Assembly (NCBI RefSeq): GCF_000023465.1
Contig: NC_014041.1
Coordinates: 3,354,001-3,418,000 of the forward strand
Source of the DNA: Zunongwangia profunda SM-A87
Lineage (GTDB): Bacteria; Bacteroidota; Bacteroidia; Flavobacteriales; Flavobacteriaceae
Direction: 5' to 3'
DNA: 64,000 nucleotides
A model generated the notes under the pieces. That model searched no databases. It worked only from the letters and a program-made list of their open reading frames with translations, and was not told the origin of the DNA. Shown here piece after piece: positions 35,009-43,822 of the stretch. The translations under genes were made by a program, and so were the position numbers. Each line of letters starts with the position of its first letter. The first letter of the stretch is position 1.

Positions 35009-36127
35009 CTAAGAAAACATATCTTTAACTTTTTCAAAAAATGATTTATCGCTTTTTTCGGGATTCGGCTGAAAGTTCTCGTCATTCGCCATTTTCTCGA
35101 AAAACTCTTTTTGATCTTTAGTTAAGGTTTTTGGGGTCCACACATTTACATGAACCAGCAAATCACCTTTACCATACCCGTTTAAACTATTTACACCTTT
35201 ACCACGAAGCCTTAAAATTTTTCCAGATTGCACACCTGGTTCAATTTTAATTCTCACCTTTCCGTTTACGGTTTGGATTTCTTTAGATGCGCCAAGAGCT
35301 GCTTCAGAAATACTTATATAAAGATCATAATGCAGGTTATCACCTTCTCTTTGTAAACTCTCATGAGCTTTCTCTTCGATAGCTACTAAAAGATCTCCAG
35401 GAATTCCATTTCCAGGAGCTTCATTCCCTTTACCAGAGACTTTTAGTTGCATTCCATCTTCTACCCCGGCAGGAATTTTAATAGAAACCATTTCTTCCTG
35501 AACTTTCAATCCCTGTGCATCTGCATCTGCCGGTTTTTGATCGATCATTTGCCCACTACCACCACAGGTAGTACAGGGGGAAGCAGTTTGCATTCTACCT
35601 AAAATCGTATTGGTCACGCGGGTTACTTGTCCGGTACCATTACAGGTAGAACAGGTTTTATAAGTAGTTCCAGGCGCCTGAACTTTACGCTTTACTTTAA
35701 TTTTTTTCTCTACTCCATTAGCTATTTCTTCTAACGTAAGCGCTACCCGAATTCTTAAATTACTTCCCTTTGCGCGACGTTGACCGCCACCGCCAAAGCC
35801 ACCAAAACCTGAGAATCCGCCGCCAAAGCCGCCGCCAAAGATATCGCCAAACTGGCTGAATATGTCATCCATATTCATACCACCTCCGCCGCCAAAGCCA
35901 CCGCCTTCAAAGGCCTGATGTCCAAATCGGTCGTATTTAGCTCTTTTTTCTTCGTTTCCTAATACCTCGTAAGCCTCAGCTGCTTTCTTAAATTTATTTT
36001 CGGCCTCATTGTCACCCGGATTTTTATCTGGGTGATATTTGATCGCCATCTTGCGATAGGCTTTCTTGATTTCAGCTGCCGAAGCACCTTTGCTTATTCC
36101 TAATATGTCGTAATAATCCTCTTTCAT
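35009..36127 (-). CDS. dnaJ: Chaperone protein DnaJ (reduced zinc finger)
   Basis: 372 residues. J domain with HPD at 32-34, Gly/Phe-rich region 73-116, then a cysteine-rich region with only two CxxCxGxG motifs (CSTCNGTG 159-166 and CTTCGGSG 185-192), whereas E. coli DnaJ has four, and C-terminal substrate domains to 372. It stimulates DnaK ATPase and holds unfolded clients. The two-motif form would bind one zinc rather than two. Downstream of grpE by 31 bp in the same operon. Confidence 0.96.
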   Translation of the reverse strand: MKEDYYDILGISKGASAAEIKKAYRKMAIKYHPDKNPGDNEAENKFKKAAEAYEVLGNEEKRAKYDRFGHQAFEGGGFGGGGGMNMDDIFSQFGDIFGGGFGGGFSGFGGFGGGGQRRAKGSNLRIRVALTLEEIANGVEKKIKVKRKVQAPGTTYKTCSTCNGTGQVTRVTNTILGRMQTASPCTTCGGSGQMIDQKPADADAQGLKVQEEMVSIKIPAGVEDGMQLKVSGKGNEAPGNGIPGDLLVAIEEKAHESLQREGDNLHYDLYISISEAALGASKEIQTVNGKVRIKIEPGVQSGKILRLRGKGVNSLNGYGKGDLLVHVNVWTPKTLTKDQKEFFEKMANDENFQPNPEKSDKSFFEKVKDMFS

Positions 36128-36158
36128 GGTCTAAGTTTACTTTTAAAAGTTGTACTCC

Positions 36159-36746
36159 CTACTTACCGGTAACAACTTTTGGATAACGAATAATACGCTC
36201 TCCTAATCTATATCCTCGCTCCACAACATCTACAATCTTCCCTTTAAGATCGTCATTAGGAGCAGGAATTTGCGTTATGGCTTCATGAATATCGGCATCA
36301 AAAGTGTCTCCACTTTCAACTTCGACAGGTTCCAAGCCTTTATTTTTTAGTGTTTCTCTGAACTTGTTATGAATAAGCTCTACCCCTTTTAAAAGATTTT
36401 TGTCTTCAGTCTTATTGATCTCAACTAAAGCCCTGTCAAAATCATCTAAAACTGGCAACATAGCAAGCATTACTTCCTGATTGGCAGTTTTAAAAAGTTC
36501 TAAACGTTCTTTGGAGGTTCGCTTTTTATAATTTTCAAATTCAGCAAAAAGACGTAAAAACTTGTCTTTTTCTTTTTGAAGATCTTCTTTTAACTTATCT
36601 GTTTCAGAAGTATCTTCATCTGCTACCTCTTTATTTTCAGACTTTTCTGCTTGTTCTTTTTCTACCTCATCGATTGCTTTATCGATATTTTCCTCTACCT
36701 GATCCTTTATTGTGTCCTGATCTTTATCGTTAGCTTTCTTTGTCAT
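36159..36746 (-). CDS. grpE: Nucleotide exchange factor GrpE
   Basis: 195 residues. A long acidic, low-complexity coiled-coil N-terminus (about 1-60) is followed by the dimer helix LFAEFENYKKRTSKERLELFKTANQE and the beta-wing GLEPVEVESGDTFDADIHEAI, ending VVERGYRLGERIIRYPKVVTG. It exchanges ADP for ATP on DnaK. It precedes dnaJ on the minus strand and has a full Bacteroidota promoter 36 bp upstream. No dnaK is in the window. Confidence 0.97.
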   Translation of the reverse strand: MTKKANDKDQDTIKDQVEENIDKAIDEVEKEQAEKSENKEVADEDTSETDKLKEDLQKEKDKFLRLFAEFENYKKRTSKERLELFKTANQEVMLAMLPVLDDFDRALVEINKTEDKNLLKGVELIHNKFRETLKNKGLEPVEVESGDTFDADIHEAITQIPAPNDDLKGKIVDVVERGYRLGERIIRYPKVVTGK

Positions 36747-36781
36747 TTTTTTCTATCAGTTTTTTGATGCTTAACAATAGT

Positions 36782-36813
36782 CAAATTTATTGCCAAGCGC
36801 TTAGTTGTGTCAA
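36782..36813 (-). promoter_or_regulatory. Bacteroidota-type promoter for grpE-dnaJ
   Basis: On the minus strand: TTG (36813-36811), a 21-base spacer, and TAAATTTG (36789-36782), then grpE's ATG at 36746. This is a full match to TTG-N17-23-TAnnTTTG. No CIRCE-like inverted repeat is visible around it. Confidence 0.65.
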
Positions 36814-36867
36814 AATGTCACCGATAATTTTTAATAATTTTTTAATACAAAAAAATTTAATTCATAT

Positions 36868-36875
36868 TACTTTTG
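36868..36875 (+). promoter_or_regulatory. -7 element (TAnnTTTG) before the YceI gene
   Basis: TACTTTTG is 39 bp before the ATG at 36915, with no TTG at the normal distance upstream. A partial promoter match. Confidence 0.4.
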
Positions 36876-36914
36876 CGCTTCAACCAAATTGCAAAAAAAC
36901 TAAATTTCAACAAA

Positions 36915-37589
36915 ATGAAAAAAAACATTTTAAAAGGATTTATGGCCTTAAGCCTTATCGTAGGTTTAGGAAGTTGTAAAAACAATAACAATCATGATAG
37001 CGAAGCTGAAGATGCTAAAGAAGTAGCAGAAGCAACAGCTGAATCAATGGAATATGTTGTAGATACTACAGCTTCTTCTATTAGCTGGATAGGTAAGAAA
37101 CCTGCAGGACAGCACACCGGTACTATTAAAGTTGAAGAAGGAACTTTTAAGGCTAACGACAGTATTATCGAAAGTGGAAACTTTACGATAGATATGATGT
37201 CTATAGAAGTTACAGATCTTGAAGGTGACGACAAGAAAAATCTTGAAGCACATTTAATGGGTACTGTAGAAGGTAAAGAAGGTGATTTCTTTAATGTAAA
37301 TGAATTTCCTGAAGCTACTTTTGAAGTAACAGGAATTTCTGAAACAGATGGTAAAACCATGATGGAAGGAAACCTTACGATTAAAGATGAAACCAAAAAT
37401 ATTTCTTTTCCGGTGTCAATCAACAAAACTGACGATGGTTATGAAATTTCCAGTGAAGAGTTTACTATAGATCGTACTAACTGGAATGTGAACTACGGAT
37501 CTAAATCTGTATTTGACAGTTTAGGTGATAATTTTATCTACGACGATATTACTTTAAAATTAGATATTAAAGCTGATAAAAAAGCTTAA
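36915..37589 (+). CDS. YceI-family lipoprotein
   Basis: 224 residues from ATG 36915 (MKKNILKGFMALSLIVGLGSC, a lipobox); a longer frame adds only a TTG start. After a short acidic linker the YceI lipocalin-like domain: VVDTTASSISWIGKKPAGQHTGTIKVEEGTF, SGNFTIDMMSIEV, KNLEAHLMGTVEGKEGDFFNVNEFPEATFEVTG. YceI proteins bind polyisoprenoid or other amphipathic molecules in the periplasm. The lipoprotein form is common in flavobacteria. It is divergent from grpE and followed by a terminator. Confidence 0.9.
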   Translation: MKKNILKGFMALSLIVGLGSCKNNNNHDSEAEDAKEVAEATAESMEYVVDTTASSISWIGKKPAGQHTGTIKVEEGTFKANDSIIESGNFTIDMMSIEVTDLEGDDKKNLEAHLMGTVEGKEGDFFNVNEFPEATFEVTGISETDGKTMMEGNLTIKDETKNISFPVSINKTDDGYEISSEEFTIDRTNWNVNYGSKSVFDSLGDNFIYDDITLKLDIKADKKA

Positions 37590-37610
37590 TTTAATTTTTA
37601 TATAAGACTT

Positions 37611-37633
37611 AAAGCCGGCAATTTGCCGGCTTT
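37611..37633 (+). terminator. Rho-independent terminator after the YceI gene
   Basis: Ten-base GC-rich stem AAAGCCGGCA / TGCCGGCTTT with a three-base loop and a T tract. Confidence 0.85.
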
Positions 37634-37745
37634 TCTATTTTTTAAAAGTGAACACAAATTCCAATCCAACCCATAAGGTATCATTAGAAAAGTGTTCTTT
37701 ATTCAAAGCTTCTTTTTTTTTGATTGTCGTTATAAGAAGTTTTTC

Positions 37746-38648
37746 TTATAACAAATCTTCTAGTGCCGGTTGCAAATGCACATATTCAAAGTGGTATCCC
37801 TGTCCTTCAATTTTCTTACTACTTACCAGTTGACTAGATAGTAAAAGCGTGGACATCTCTCCAAATGCAGCTTTAAGCACAAACTTTGGTACATTTGGCA
37901 ACCATAAAGGTTTATCAAGTTGTTTTGCTACTTCCTGGGTCATTTCTTTATTAGTCACCGGATTTGGTGCTACACCATTAAAAGTACCCGCAAGTTGATT
38001 TTCTAAAACATACAGGAAAATCTGGGTCAGATCTTTAATATGAATCCAGGACTGCCACTGCTTTCCGCTACCTAAAGGTGCTCCAATATTAAAATTAACC
38101 GGTTCTTTTAGCTTTTCCAGCATTCCGCCATTTTCAGCCATCACCAGTCCGATTCTTATTTTTGAAACTTTAAGTCCTAAATCTTTAAAATTGTTTACTG
38201 CACTTTCCCATTGTACCACTACCTTGCTAACAAATGAATCATCTATCTTTTCTTCTTCTTCAAAATAAAGCTTTTGTAAAGAACTTGGATATACCCCAAT
38301 GGCACTGGCTGAAACAATGTGTTTAATTTGGTGATCGTTTTTTGATAAGGTATCAAAAAGCAGGTTGGTACTTTCTACCCTGCTATTTAAAATTTTACGC
38401 TTATTTTCAGTCGTCCATCGCTGCGCGATACTGGCACCCACCAGATTAATTATCGCATCCACGTTTTCGATCGCTCGTTTATCGATCTCTCCACCTTGCG
38501 GATCCCATAAAAATCCGCGATAATGATCTTTATGCTGAATTTTATCTTTACTAGTTGTAAGATAATTTACATCTATGCCTTTCTCATGGCATAATGCTGA
38601 AATTTTTGAACCAATAAGCCCTGTAGCTCCAGTGATTAATACCCGCAT
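37746..38648 (-). CDS. TIGR01777 (YfcH-like) epimerase
   Basis: 300 residues. Rossmann motif GATGLIGSKI (about 7-16), the family phrase NLVGASIAQRWTTENKRKILNSRVESTNLL (about 70-98), and the second half with WQSWIHIKDL and NGVAPNPVTNKEM. An extended SDR with unknown substrate. It is the first of three minus-strand genes (epimerase, mnmD, DUF4920 in reverse order) with short gaps. Confidence 0.9.
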   Translation of the reverse strand: MRVLITGATGLIGSKISALCHEKGIDVNYLTTSKDKIQHKDHYRGFLWDPQGGEIDKRAIENVDAIINLVGASIAQRWTTENKRKILNSRVESTNLLFDTLSKNDHQIKHIVSASAIGVYPSSLQKLYFEEEEKIDDSFVSKVVVQWESAVNNFKDLGLKVSKIRIGLVMAENGGMLEKLKEPVNFNIGAPLGSGKQWQSWIHIKDLTQIFLYVLENQLAGTFNGVAPNPVTNKEMTQEVAKQLDKPLWLPNVPKFVLKAAFGEMSTLLLSSQLVSSKKIEGQGYHFEYVHLQPALEDLL

Positions 38649-38720
38649 TTTTTTCTTTTGAAGATAGTGCTATACTGCAAACTAAGAAATTACTTTAGCG
38701 AGCTTTAACAGCCGTATCAC

Positions 38721-39392
38721 CTATTTTTTAACGGCTCTTAACATTTCCCGTTTCCCCGGCGGTCCAGGTAATCTTTCTACCGTGAACCCTACCGCTTGCA
38801 TTGCTCTTCTAACGCTTCCTTTCGCTGCGTAGGTTACCAAAACTCCGTTTAATTTTAACGAATTATACATTTTTAGAAAAATTGGCTCAGTCCACAATTC
38901 AGGCTGGACCCTTGCGCCAAATGCATCAAAATATATTAAATCAAAAATAGCACGCTCATCGATTTCCTGAAATGTTTTTTCCTGTTTCTTTAAATTAAAA
39001 TGAGCAGTTATAGGCAGCATTTTTTCCCATTCGGCATGGTGCATTTTATTAAACACCTCTGCCGCAGTTTTAAAGTCCGGTAATACAGATGCATAATCCA
39101 AAATTGCTAATTCTTCAGGTTTTACAGGATACGCCTCAACACCGGTATAATTAATTGTTATTGCGTCCCCGTAAAAAGCGGTAAGTAATGCATTTAAACC
39201 GGTTCCAAAGCCAATTTCTAAAATCGAAAGTTCATTCTTATTAAATTCGGCTACCGTGAAATCCAAGCCAGTTCTTATAAAAACATGCATCGCTTCCTGC
39301 AAAGCACCATGCTTGGAATGGTACTGTTCATTCCATTCTGGAATATGAATAGTAGACGAACCGTCTCCGGTTTTAATGATTTTTCGTTCCAA
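38721..39392 (-). CDS. mnmD: tRNA 5-methylaminomethyl-2-thiouridine methyltransferase (MnmD)
   Basis: 223 residues, the stand-alone MnmC1 domain. Motif I is EIGFGTGLNALLTA (about 56-69), and the catalytic region reads IYFDAFGARVQPELWTEP, then VTYAAKGSVRRAMQAVGFTVERLPGPPGKREML. It methylates nm5U34 to mnm5U34 in certain tRNAs. The oxidoreductase half found in E. coli MnmC is absent, as usual in this phylum. Separated from DUF4920 by three bases, so likely cotranscribed. Confidence 0.9.
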   Translation of the reverse strand: MERKIIKTGDGSSTIHIPEWNEQYHSKHGALQEAMHVFIRTGLDFTVAEFNKNELSILEIGFGTGLNALLTAFYGDAITINYTGVEAYPVKPEELAILDYASVLPDFKTAAEVFNKMHHAEWEKMLPITAHFNLKKQEKTFQEIDERAIFDLIYFDAFGARVQPELWTEPIFLKMYNSLKLNGVLVTYAAKGSVRRAMQAVGFTVERLPGPPGKREMLRAVKK

Positions 39393-39395
39393 ATA

Positions 39396-39905
39396 TTACT
39401 GTTTTAAAAGTACTCCATTAGCTAAAAATGCCAATTCTTGCTTAGGTTCTGTAATGGCAGCAATCTCTTGTGCAGATTTACCGGCGTCTTCGGCAAAATG
39501 CTGTTGATCCTTTACAGATACTTCTTTAAGAAATGCTTTTCCTTCAACCACCACTTGCTTCCCCTCGATATCTTTAGGTACAAAAAAGCCGTAATCTTTA
39601 AATTTTACGCTAACATCTTCATCACCTGGGATTTCTAGATTCATCCAGCAGCCTTTCATTTTACAAACCGAGTTTACCGTAGTGGTAAAACTGGTAGTAA
39701 TAGTGTCCCCAGGTTTTAACTGGGCATATTGATTGGCCATTGTATTTGCATCTATCGCAGCTTCTGCATCAACGTTGTCACCAAACCTTGCGTAGGCCAA
39801 CTCTTCATTACTGGTTGAAGTCTTTACAGTTTCTTGCTTTTCTTCTGAATTTTTACACCCTATCAGTGCACAGCACAGTACAATTGAAAATATAATTTTT
39901 TTCAT
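39396..39905 (-). CDS. DUF4920 lipoprotein
   Basis: 169 residues, lipoprotein signal MKKIIFSIVLCCALIGC. The domain has ARFGDNVDAEAAID, the conserved SVCKMKGCWMNLE (two Cys four residues apart, a possible metal or redox site) and VVVEGKAFLKEVSV, the DUF4920 pattern. Periplasmic or outer-membrane facing. Function unknown. First gene of the minus-strand run that ends with the TIGR01777 protein. Confidence 0.88.
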   Translation of the reverse strand: MKKIIFSIVLCCALIGCKNSEEKQETVKTSTSNEELAYARFGDNVDAEAAIDANTMANQYAQLKPGDTITTSFTTTVNSVCKMKGCWMNLEIPGDEDVSVKFKDYGFFVPKDIEGKQVVVEGKAFLKEVSVKDQQHFAEDAGKSAQEIAAITEPKQELAFLANGVLLKQ

Positions 39906-39983
39906 ATTAAATCCTTATTGGTTTTTGCCTGAATATCACCAAAAATACCAAAAGTTTAGATTTTAATTTTACTTTTATTTAGG

Positions 39984-39991
39984 TAAATTTG
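39984..39991 (+). promoter_or_regulatory. -7 element (TAnnTTTG) before ilvE
   Basis: TAAATTTG lies 20 bp before the ATG at 40012. No TTG is correctly placed upstream, so this is a half match. Confidence 0.4.
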
Positions 39992-40011
39992 AAGTTCTTA
40001 AATAATATAAA

Positions 40012-41079
40012 ATGGAAAACATCGCGACGAAAGTAAAAATCACCAAAGCATCTTCTTCTAAATTATCCAGTGTAGATTTTAGTAATCTTACCTTTGGTAA
40101 AGTCTTTACCGACCATATGATGGTTTGTGATTATAAGGATGGTTCCTGGCAAACTCCTGAGATTGTTCCTTACGGACCTTTACAAATGTACCCATCTGCA
40201 AAAGTATTTCACTATGGGCAGGCAGTTTTTGAAGGAATGAAAGCGTATAAAGACGATGAGGATAAAGTATGGCTTTTTAGACCAGAGCAAAATTTTGAAC
40301 GTATTAATAAGTCCAGTAAACGTCTTGCTATCCCTGAATTTCCTAAAGGTCATTTTTTTAATGGACTGGAAGAACTACTAAAATTAGACAAGGAATGGAT
40401 CCAAAAAGGTTTTGGAAACTCCATGTATCTTCGTCCTTTTGTCATCGCTACTGAACCCGGTGTATCTGCTTCTACATCTAGTGAATATAAATTTATGATC
40501 TTGTGTTCTCCTGCACAATCCTATTATAGCGGTGAAGTTCGCGTAAAAGTTTCTGAGGATTATAGCCGTGCTGCAGATGGAGGGGTTGGTTTTGCAAAAG
40601 CTGCCGGGAATTATGGGGCTCAATTCTTCCCTACAGATATTGCAAACAGTGAAGGTTATCAACAAATTATTTGGACAGACGCGAACACACACGAATATCT
40701 AGAGGAAGCGGGTACCATGAACCTTTTCTTTAGAATTGGTGATAAATTGGTTACCGCTCCAATTAGTGATAGAATTCTTGACGGTGTTACCAGAAAAAGT
40801 ATCATCGATCTTGCCAAAGATGCCAATATCGATGTTGAAATTAGAAGAATAAAAGTTGCTGAACTTATTGAAGCGGCGAATGCGGGCGAACTAAAAGAAA
40901 TTTTTGGATCGGGTACAGCAACTGTTGTGACACCTATTTTAGGTTTTGGTTATAAAGGCGAAAAATACGAATTACCAAAAATTGAAGATTCGTATGCCAA
41001 ATCTTTTAAGGATCAGTTATTAAAAATTCAATATAATCAGGCAGAGGACAAGTTCGGCTGGAGATACGAGGTAAAATAA
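40012..41079 (+). CDS. ilvE: Branched-chain amino acid aminotransferase
   Basis: 355 residues, class IV PLP fold. HYGQAVFEGMKAYKDDE (about 66-82) matches the N-terminal phosphate-side loop, the PLP Lys lies in VGFAKAAGNYGAQ, and the family phrases EYLEEAGTMNLFF and FGSGTATVVTPI follow. It interconverts Val, Leu and Ile with their 2-keto acids using glutamate. Monocistronic, with an attenuator-free upstream and a terminator after it. Confidence 0.96.
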   Translation: MENIATKVKITKASSSKLSSVDFSNLTFGKVFTDHMMVCDYKDGSWQTPEIVPYGPLQMYPSAKVFHYGQAVFEGMKAYKDDEDKVWLFRPEQNFERINKSSKRLAIPEFPKGHFFNGLEELLKLDKEWIQKGFGNSMYLRPFVIATEPGVSASTSSEYKFMILCSPAQSYYSGEVRVKVSEDYSRAADGGVGFAKAAGNYGAQFFPTDIANSEGYQQIIWTDANTHEYLEEAGTMNLFFRIGDKLVTAPISDRILDGVTRKSIIDLAKDANIDVEIRRIKVAELIEAANAGELKEIFGSGTATVVTPILGFGYKGEKYELPKIEDSYAKSFKDQLLKIQYNQAEDKFGWRYEVK

Positions 41080-41162
41080 AAACACTGCCAAAAGCAAATG
41101 AGTTTTTAAACAATTGCGAACCAGGCTCCGGGTTATAAATCCATTTGGCACCAAAAAACTAT

Positions 41163-41191
41163 AAAAATGCGCTGATTCTCAGCGCATTTTT
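41163..41191 (+). terminator. Terminator after ilvE
   Basis: Thirteen-base stem AAAAATGCGCTGA / TCAGCGCATTTTT, three-base loop, T tract. Confidence 0.88.
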
Positions 41192-41251
41192 TGTGTTTAC
41201 AAGTCTTATTTCTTTAACATAGGCTAAATATTTCCATTCAAAAAAAATACA

Positions 41252-41259
41252 TAAGTTTG
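41252..41259 (+). promoter_or_regulatory. -7 element (TAnnTTTG) before the POTRA-barrel gene
   Basis: TAAGTTTG lies 24 bp before the TTG start at 41283, without a matching TTG box upstream. Confidence 0.35.
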
Positions 41260-41282
41260 GCCTTTGTAAAATAGATTTAGAG

Positions 41283-43151
41283 TTGAGATACTGTATTCTT
41301 ATATTATTCTTCTTCTGCCTAAAAGTATCTGCTCAAAATGATAGTCTGCAGCGATTTCCGGTTCGTGATTCTATTCAAATAGCCAAAGATCGTAATTTCT
41401 ACAGACAACTTCAGGAGAAAACGAAGAACAGTAAATTTACCAGGATGCTTTACGATTTAATGTTTGATCCTGTAAACCCTGCAGATGCTAAAACAGCTAC
41501 CAAAAAAATAGAAAACCAACTACAGCGTGATTTTTCAAAATACCAGGGAAAAACCATACGTAAAATTTATATTACCTCGCTGGATCCTTTTGGATACAGC
41601 GAAAAGGACACGGCTGTAAAGCCTACTCAAAAAATCCAGAAAATAGGGAATGTTTTACATGCACGCACCAAAGAGTTTACCATTAGAGGGTTATTATTAA
41701 TCAAGGAAAACTCCCAAATGGATTCTTTGGAAGTTTTAGAATCTGAGCGTGTTTTAAGAGCACAAAATTATATAAGGAGAACCCTAATACGCCCCACCAA
41801 TGTTACGGGCGATCCAAACATGGTAGATTTATATGTATATGTGTTGGACAGCTGGAGCATATCAGCAGATGGCAGTGTTTCCAGCCGCAAAGGTGAATTA
41901 AGATTACGGGAATACAATAGTTTTGGTTTGGGACATCGCACTACTCTAGCCTACAAGCAGGGCTATCAGAACGAAATAGGAACAGGATATACCTTAGGAT
42001 ATCGAGCTCAGAATTTATTCAATACCTACATCAATGCTGAAGTTTTAAGGGATTTAGATGTTGATGGGACATATGAAAATTTTGCTAGTATAGATCGGGA
42101 ATTTTATTCTCCCTATGCGCGTTGGGCGGGAGAAATAAGCATCAGGCAAAGCTTTTATGATGAACATATTTATCTTGGAGATCTGGATACATTACTTTTA
42201 GAACCTTTAAAATATAGGGATTTTAATGTATGGGGCGGTTACGCCATTCCTGTTGCCAATAAAGATTCTGAAGAAAAATTACCAACCAACCTAATATTAG
42301 CGGGAAGGTACACCAAAAGGGATTATTTAGACAGGCCGGGAGAGAATATAGATTCTGTTGCGTATTTCTCGAATAACAATGTTCTTTTAGGTTCTGTGGG
42401 GATTAGAGATATTAACTATACGCGAGATCGGTATATTTTTAGAAATGGAGATATTGAAGATATTTCGCTTGGCCACAGCTATTTTATAAATTCTGGAATT
42501 CAGCGAAATGCGGGCAATCAGAATTACTTTTATTTAGGGATCGATTTAACCTATTCAGATTACATTAAAAACTTTGGTTATCTAGCAACCAATCTTGGCT
42601 ACGGAAGTTACTTTTTTAAAAATACAGCACGACAATCACTTTTTAGATTCGGAACCACCTATTTCTCTCCTATTTTCAGGGTCGGTAACTGGTTTTTCAG
42701 GCAATTCGCAAAGTCTAACGTCGTAGTTGGTATTAACCGAAAAGATTTTATCAGAGACCGGATCTCCATAAATGATGAAGATGGGATTTATGGCTTTGAT
42801 ACCCATCAGGTTTTTGGAACGCGCAAGTTTGTTTTTAATTTTCAGACACAATCCTACGTGCCTTTTAGTTGGCTGGGTTTTAGGATGAGCCCGTTTATAA
42901 ATTTTGACCTTGGGTTCATCGGTGAAGCCCCAAAACCTTTTTTCAGTAATGACCTTTATACCAAATTTGGCATGGGACTTATAATTAGCAACGATTATTT
43001 TGTATTTGATAATATTCGCTTATCCTTCGCCATTTTTCCTAACATGCCGGGCAGGGGTCGTAATATCCTGGATTTTAACATAAATACCGACAATCAATTT
43101 ACCTTAGAAAATTATCGTTATGAACCTCCTCATATTTTGGAATATCGATAG
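41283..43151 (+). CDS. Outer-membrane beta-barrel with POTRA-like domain (BamA/TamA-like)
   Basis: 622 residues from TTG 41283 (MRYCILILFFFCLKVSAQ, a signal peptide); no ATG is available upstream in frame. Residues about 75-180 (GKTIRKIYITSLDPFG, TIRGLLLIKENSQMDSLEVLESERVLRAQNYIRRTLI, VDLYVYVLDSWSI) have the POTRA-like strand-helix-helix-strand pattern, and residues 190-622 are barrel strands. The barrel lacks an obvious VRGF-type Omp85 signature, so it is related to, but not a standard, BamA. Function unknown; outer-membrane assembly or transport is inferred. Convergent with the MazG-like gene (one base between stops). Confidence 0.7.
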   Translation: MRYCILILFFFCLKVSAQNDSLQRFPVRDSIQIAKDRNFYRQLQEKTKNSKFTRMLYDLMFDPVNPADAKTATKKIENQLQRDFSKYQGKTIRKIYITSLDPFGYSEKDTAVKPTQKIQKIGNVLHARTKEFTIRGLLLIKENSQMDSLEVLESERVLRAQNYIRRTLIRPTNVTGDPNMVDLYVYVLDSWSISADGSVSSRKGELRLREYNSFGLGHRTTLAYKQGYQNEIGTGYTLGYRAQNLFNTYINAEVLRDLDVDGTYENFASIDREFYSPYARWAGEISIRQSFYDEHIYLGDLDTLLLEPLKYRDFNVWGGYAIPVANKDSEEKLPTNLILAGRYTKRDYLDRPGENIDSVAYFSNNNVLLGSVGIRDINYTRDRYIFRNGDIEDISLGHSYFINSGIQRNAGNQNYFYLGIDLTYSDYIKNFGYLATNLGYGSYFFKNTARQSLFRFGTTYFSPIFRVGNWFFRQFAKSNVVVGINRKDFIRDRISINDEDGIYGFDTHQVFGTRKFVFNFQTQSYVPFSWLGFRMSPFINFDLGFIGEAPKPFFSNDLYTKFGMGLIISNDYFVFDNIRLSFAIFPNMPGRGRNILDFNINTDNQFTLENYRYEPPHILEYR

Positions 43152-43152
43152 A

Positions 43153-43539
43153 TTATTTATCAAGAATTTCCTTTATATTCGGTTTAAAATAATTAGGTCC
43201 TTTTAATACTTTCCCATCTTCTCTGTAAATTGGTTTCCCATCAGCCCCCAGTTTACTCATATTACTACGCTGAATTTCATCAAAAACCTCCTCTATTTTA
43301 TGTTGCATACCATGCTCGATAATGGTGCCGCACAAAATATAAAGCATATCTCCAAGGGCATCAGCAACTTCAACAAGGTCGCCATTCTGTGCTGCTTCAA
43401 GATATTCTTCATTTTCTTCTTTCATTAATTCAAACCTCAGCTTGTTTTTAGCCGCTCCCAAACTTGCTATAGGTTGCTCACTTACCCCCAATCCAAAGGC
43501 ACTATGAAATTGCGTAACCGCATCAATTCTTTTTTTCAT
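43153..43539 (-). CDS. MazG-like nucleotide pyrophosphohydrolase
   Basis: 128 residues. The all-alpha NTP-PPase core: RFELMKEENEEYLEAAQNGDLVEVADALGDMLYILCGTIIEHG, with the E-x-x-E and E-x-x-D metal sites. A C-terminal YREDGKVLKGPNYFKPNI is the extra segment of the phosphoribosyl-ATP/dUTPase-like flavobacterial subgroup. It hydrolyses NTPs to NMP and pyrophosphate, probably as house-cleaning; exact nucleotide unknown. No signal. Convergent with the barrel gene. Confidence 0.85.
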   Translation of the reverse strand: MKKRIDAVTQFHSAFGLGVSEQPIASLGAAKNKLRFELMKEENEEYLEAAQNGDLVEVADALGDMLYILCGTIIEHGMQHKIEEVFDEIQRSNMSKLGADGKPIYREDGKVLKGPNYFKPNIKEILDK

Positions 43540-43560
43540 TACTTTATTAGCTTATTCGTT

Positions 43561-43568
43561 TAAATTTG
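43561..43568 (+). promoter_or_regulatory. -7 element (TAnnTTTG) before the small membrane protein
   Basis: TAAATTTG is 16 bp before the ATG at 43585, in the divergent gap with the MazG-like gene, without a matching TTG. Confidence 0.35.
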
Positions 43569-43584
43569 CATAAAAATAGATAAA

Positions 43585-43770
43585 ATGTTTAGCACAGGAC
43601 AGTGGATATTTGCAGGATTTTTTCTTATCACTTTTATCATTGTAATGATTTTTATGTACAGAAAAGATTTAAACCTTCATCGTAAGTATTATAAGAACAG
43701 TATTTTTGTATTAATAGGATTTATTGCATTCATACTTCTGTTATTTGTAATTAAGCTATATTTAAAATAA
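43585..43770 (+). CDS. Small two-helix membrane protein
   Basis: 61 residues. Two hydrophobic segments (GQWIFAGFFLITFIIVMIFMY and SIFVLIGFIAFILLLFVIKLYL) are joined by a basic loop (RKDLNLHRKYYKN), giving a hairpin in the inner membrane. Conserved small proteins of this form exist in flavobacteria, with no known role. It is followed after 52 bp by the membrane-anchored SRPBCC protein and then crcB, so possibly one operon. Confidence 0.7.
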   Translation: MFSTGQWIFAGFFLITFIIVMIFMYRKDLNLHRKYYKNSIFVLIGFIAFILLLFVIKLYLK

Positions 43771-43822
43771 ATGCTTCGCCGCTATTTTACTATCTTAGCA
43801 ATAACTGTGATTTTATAAGCCC

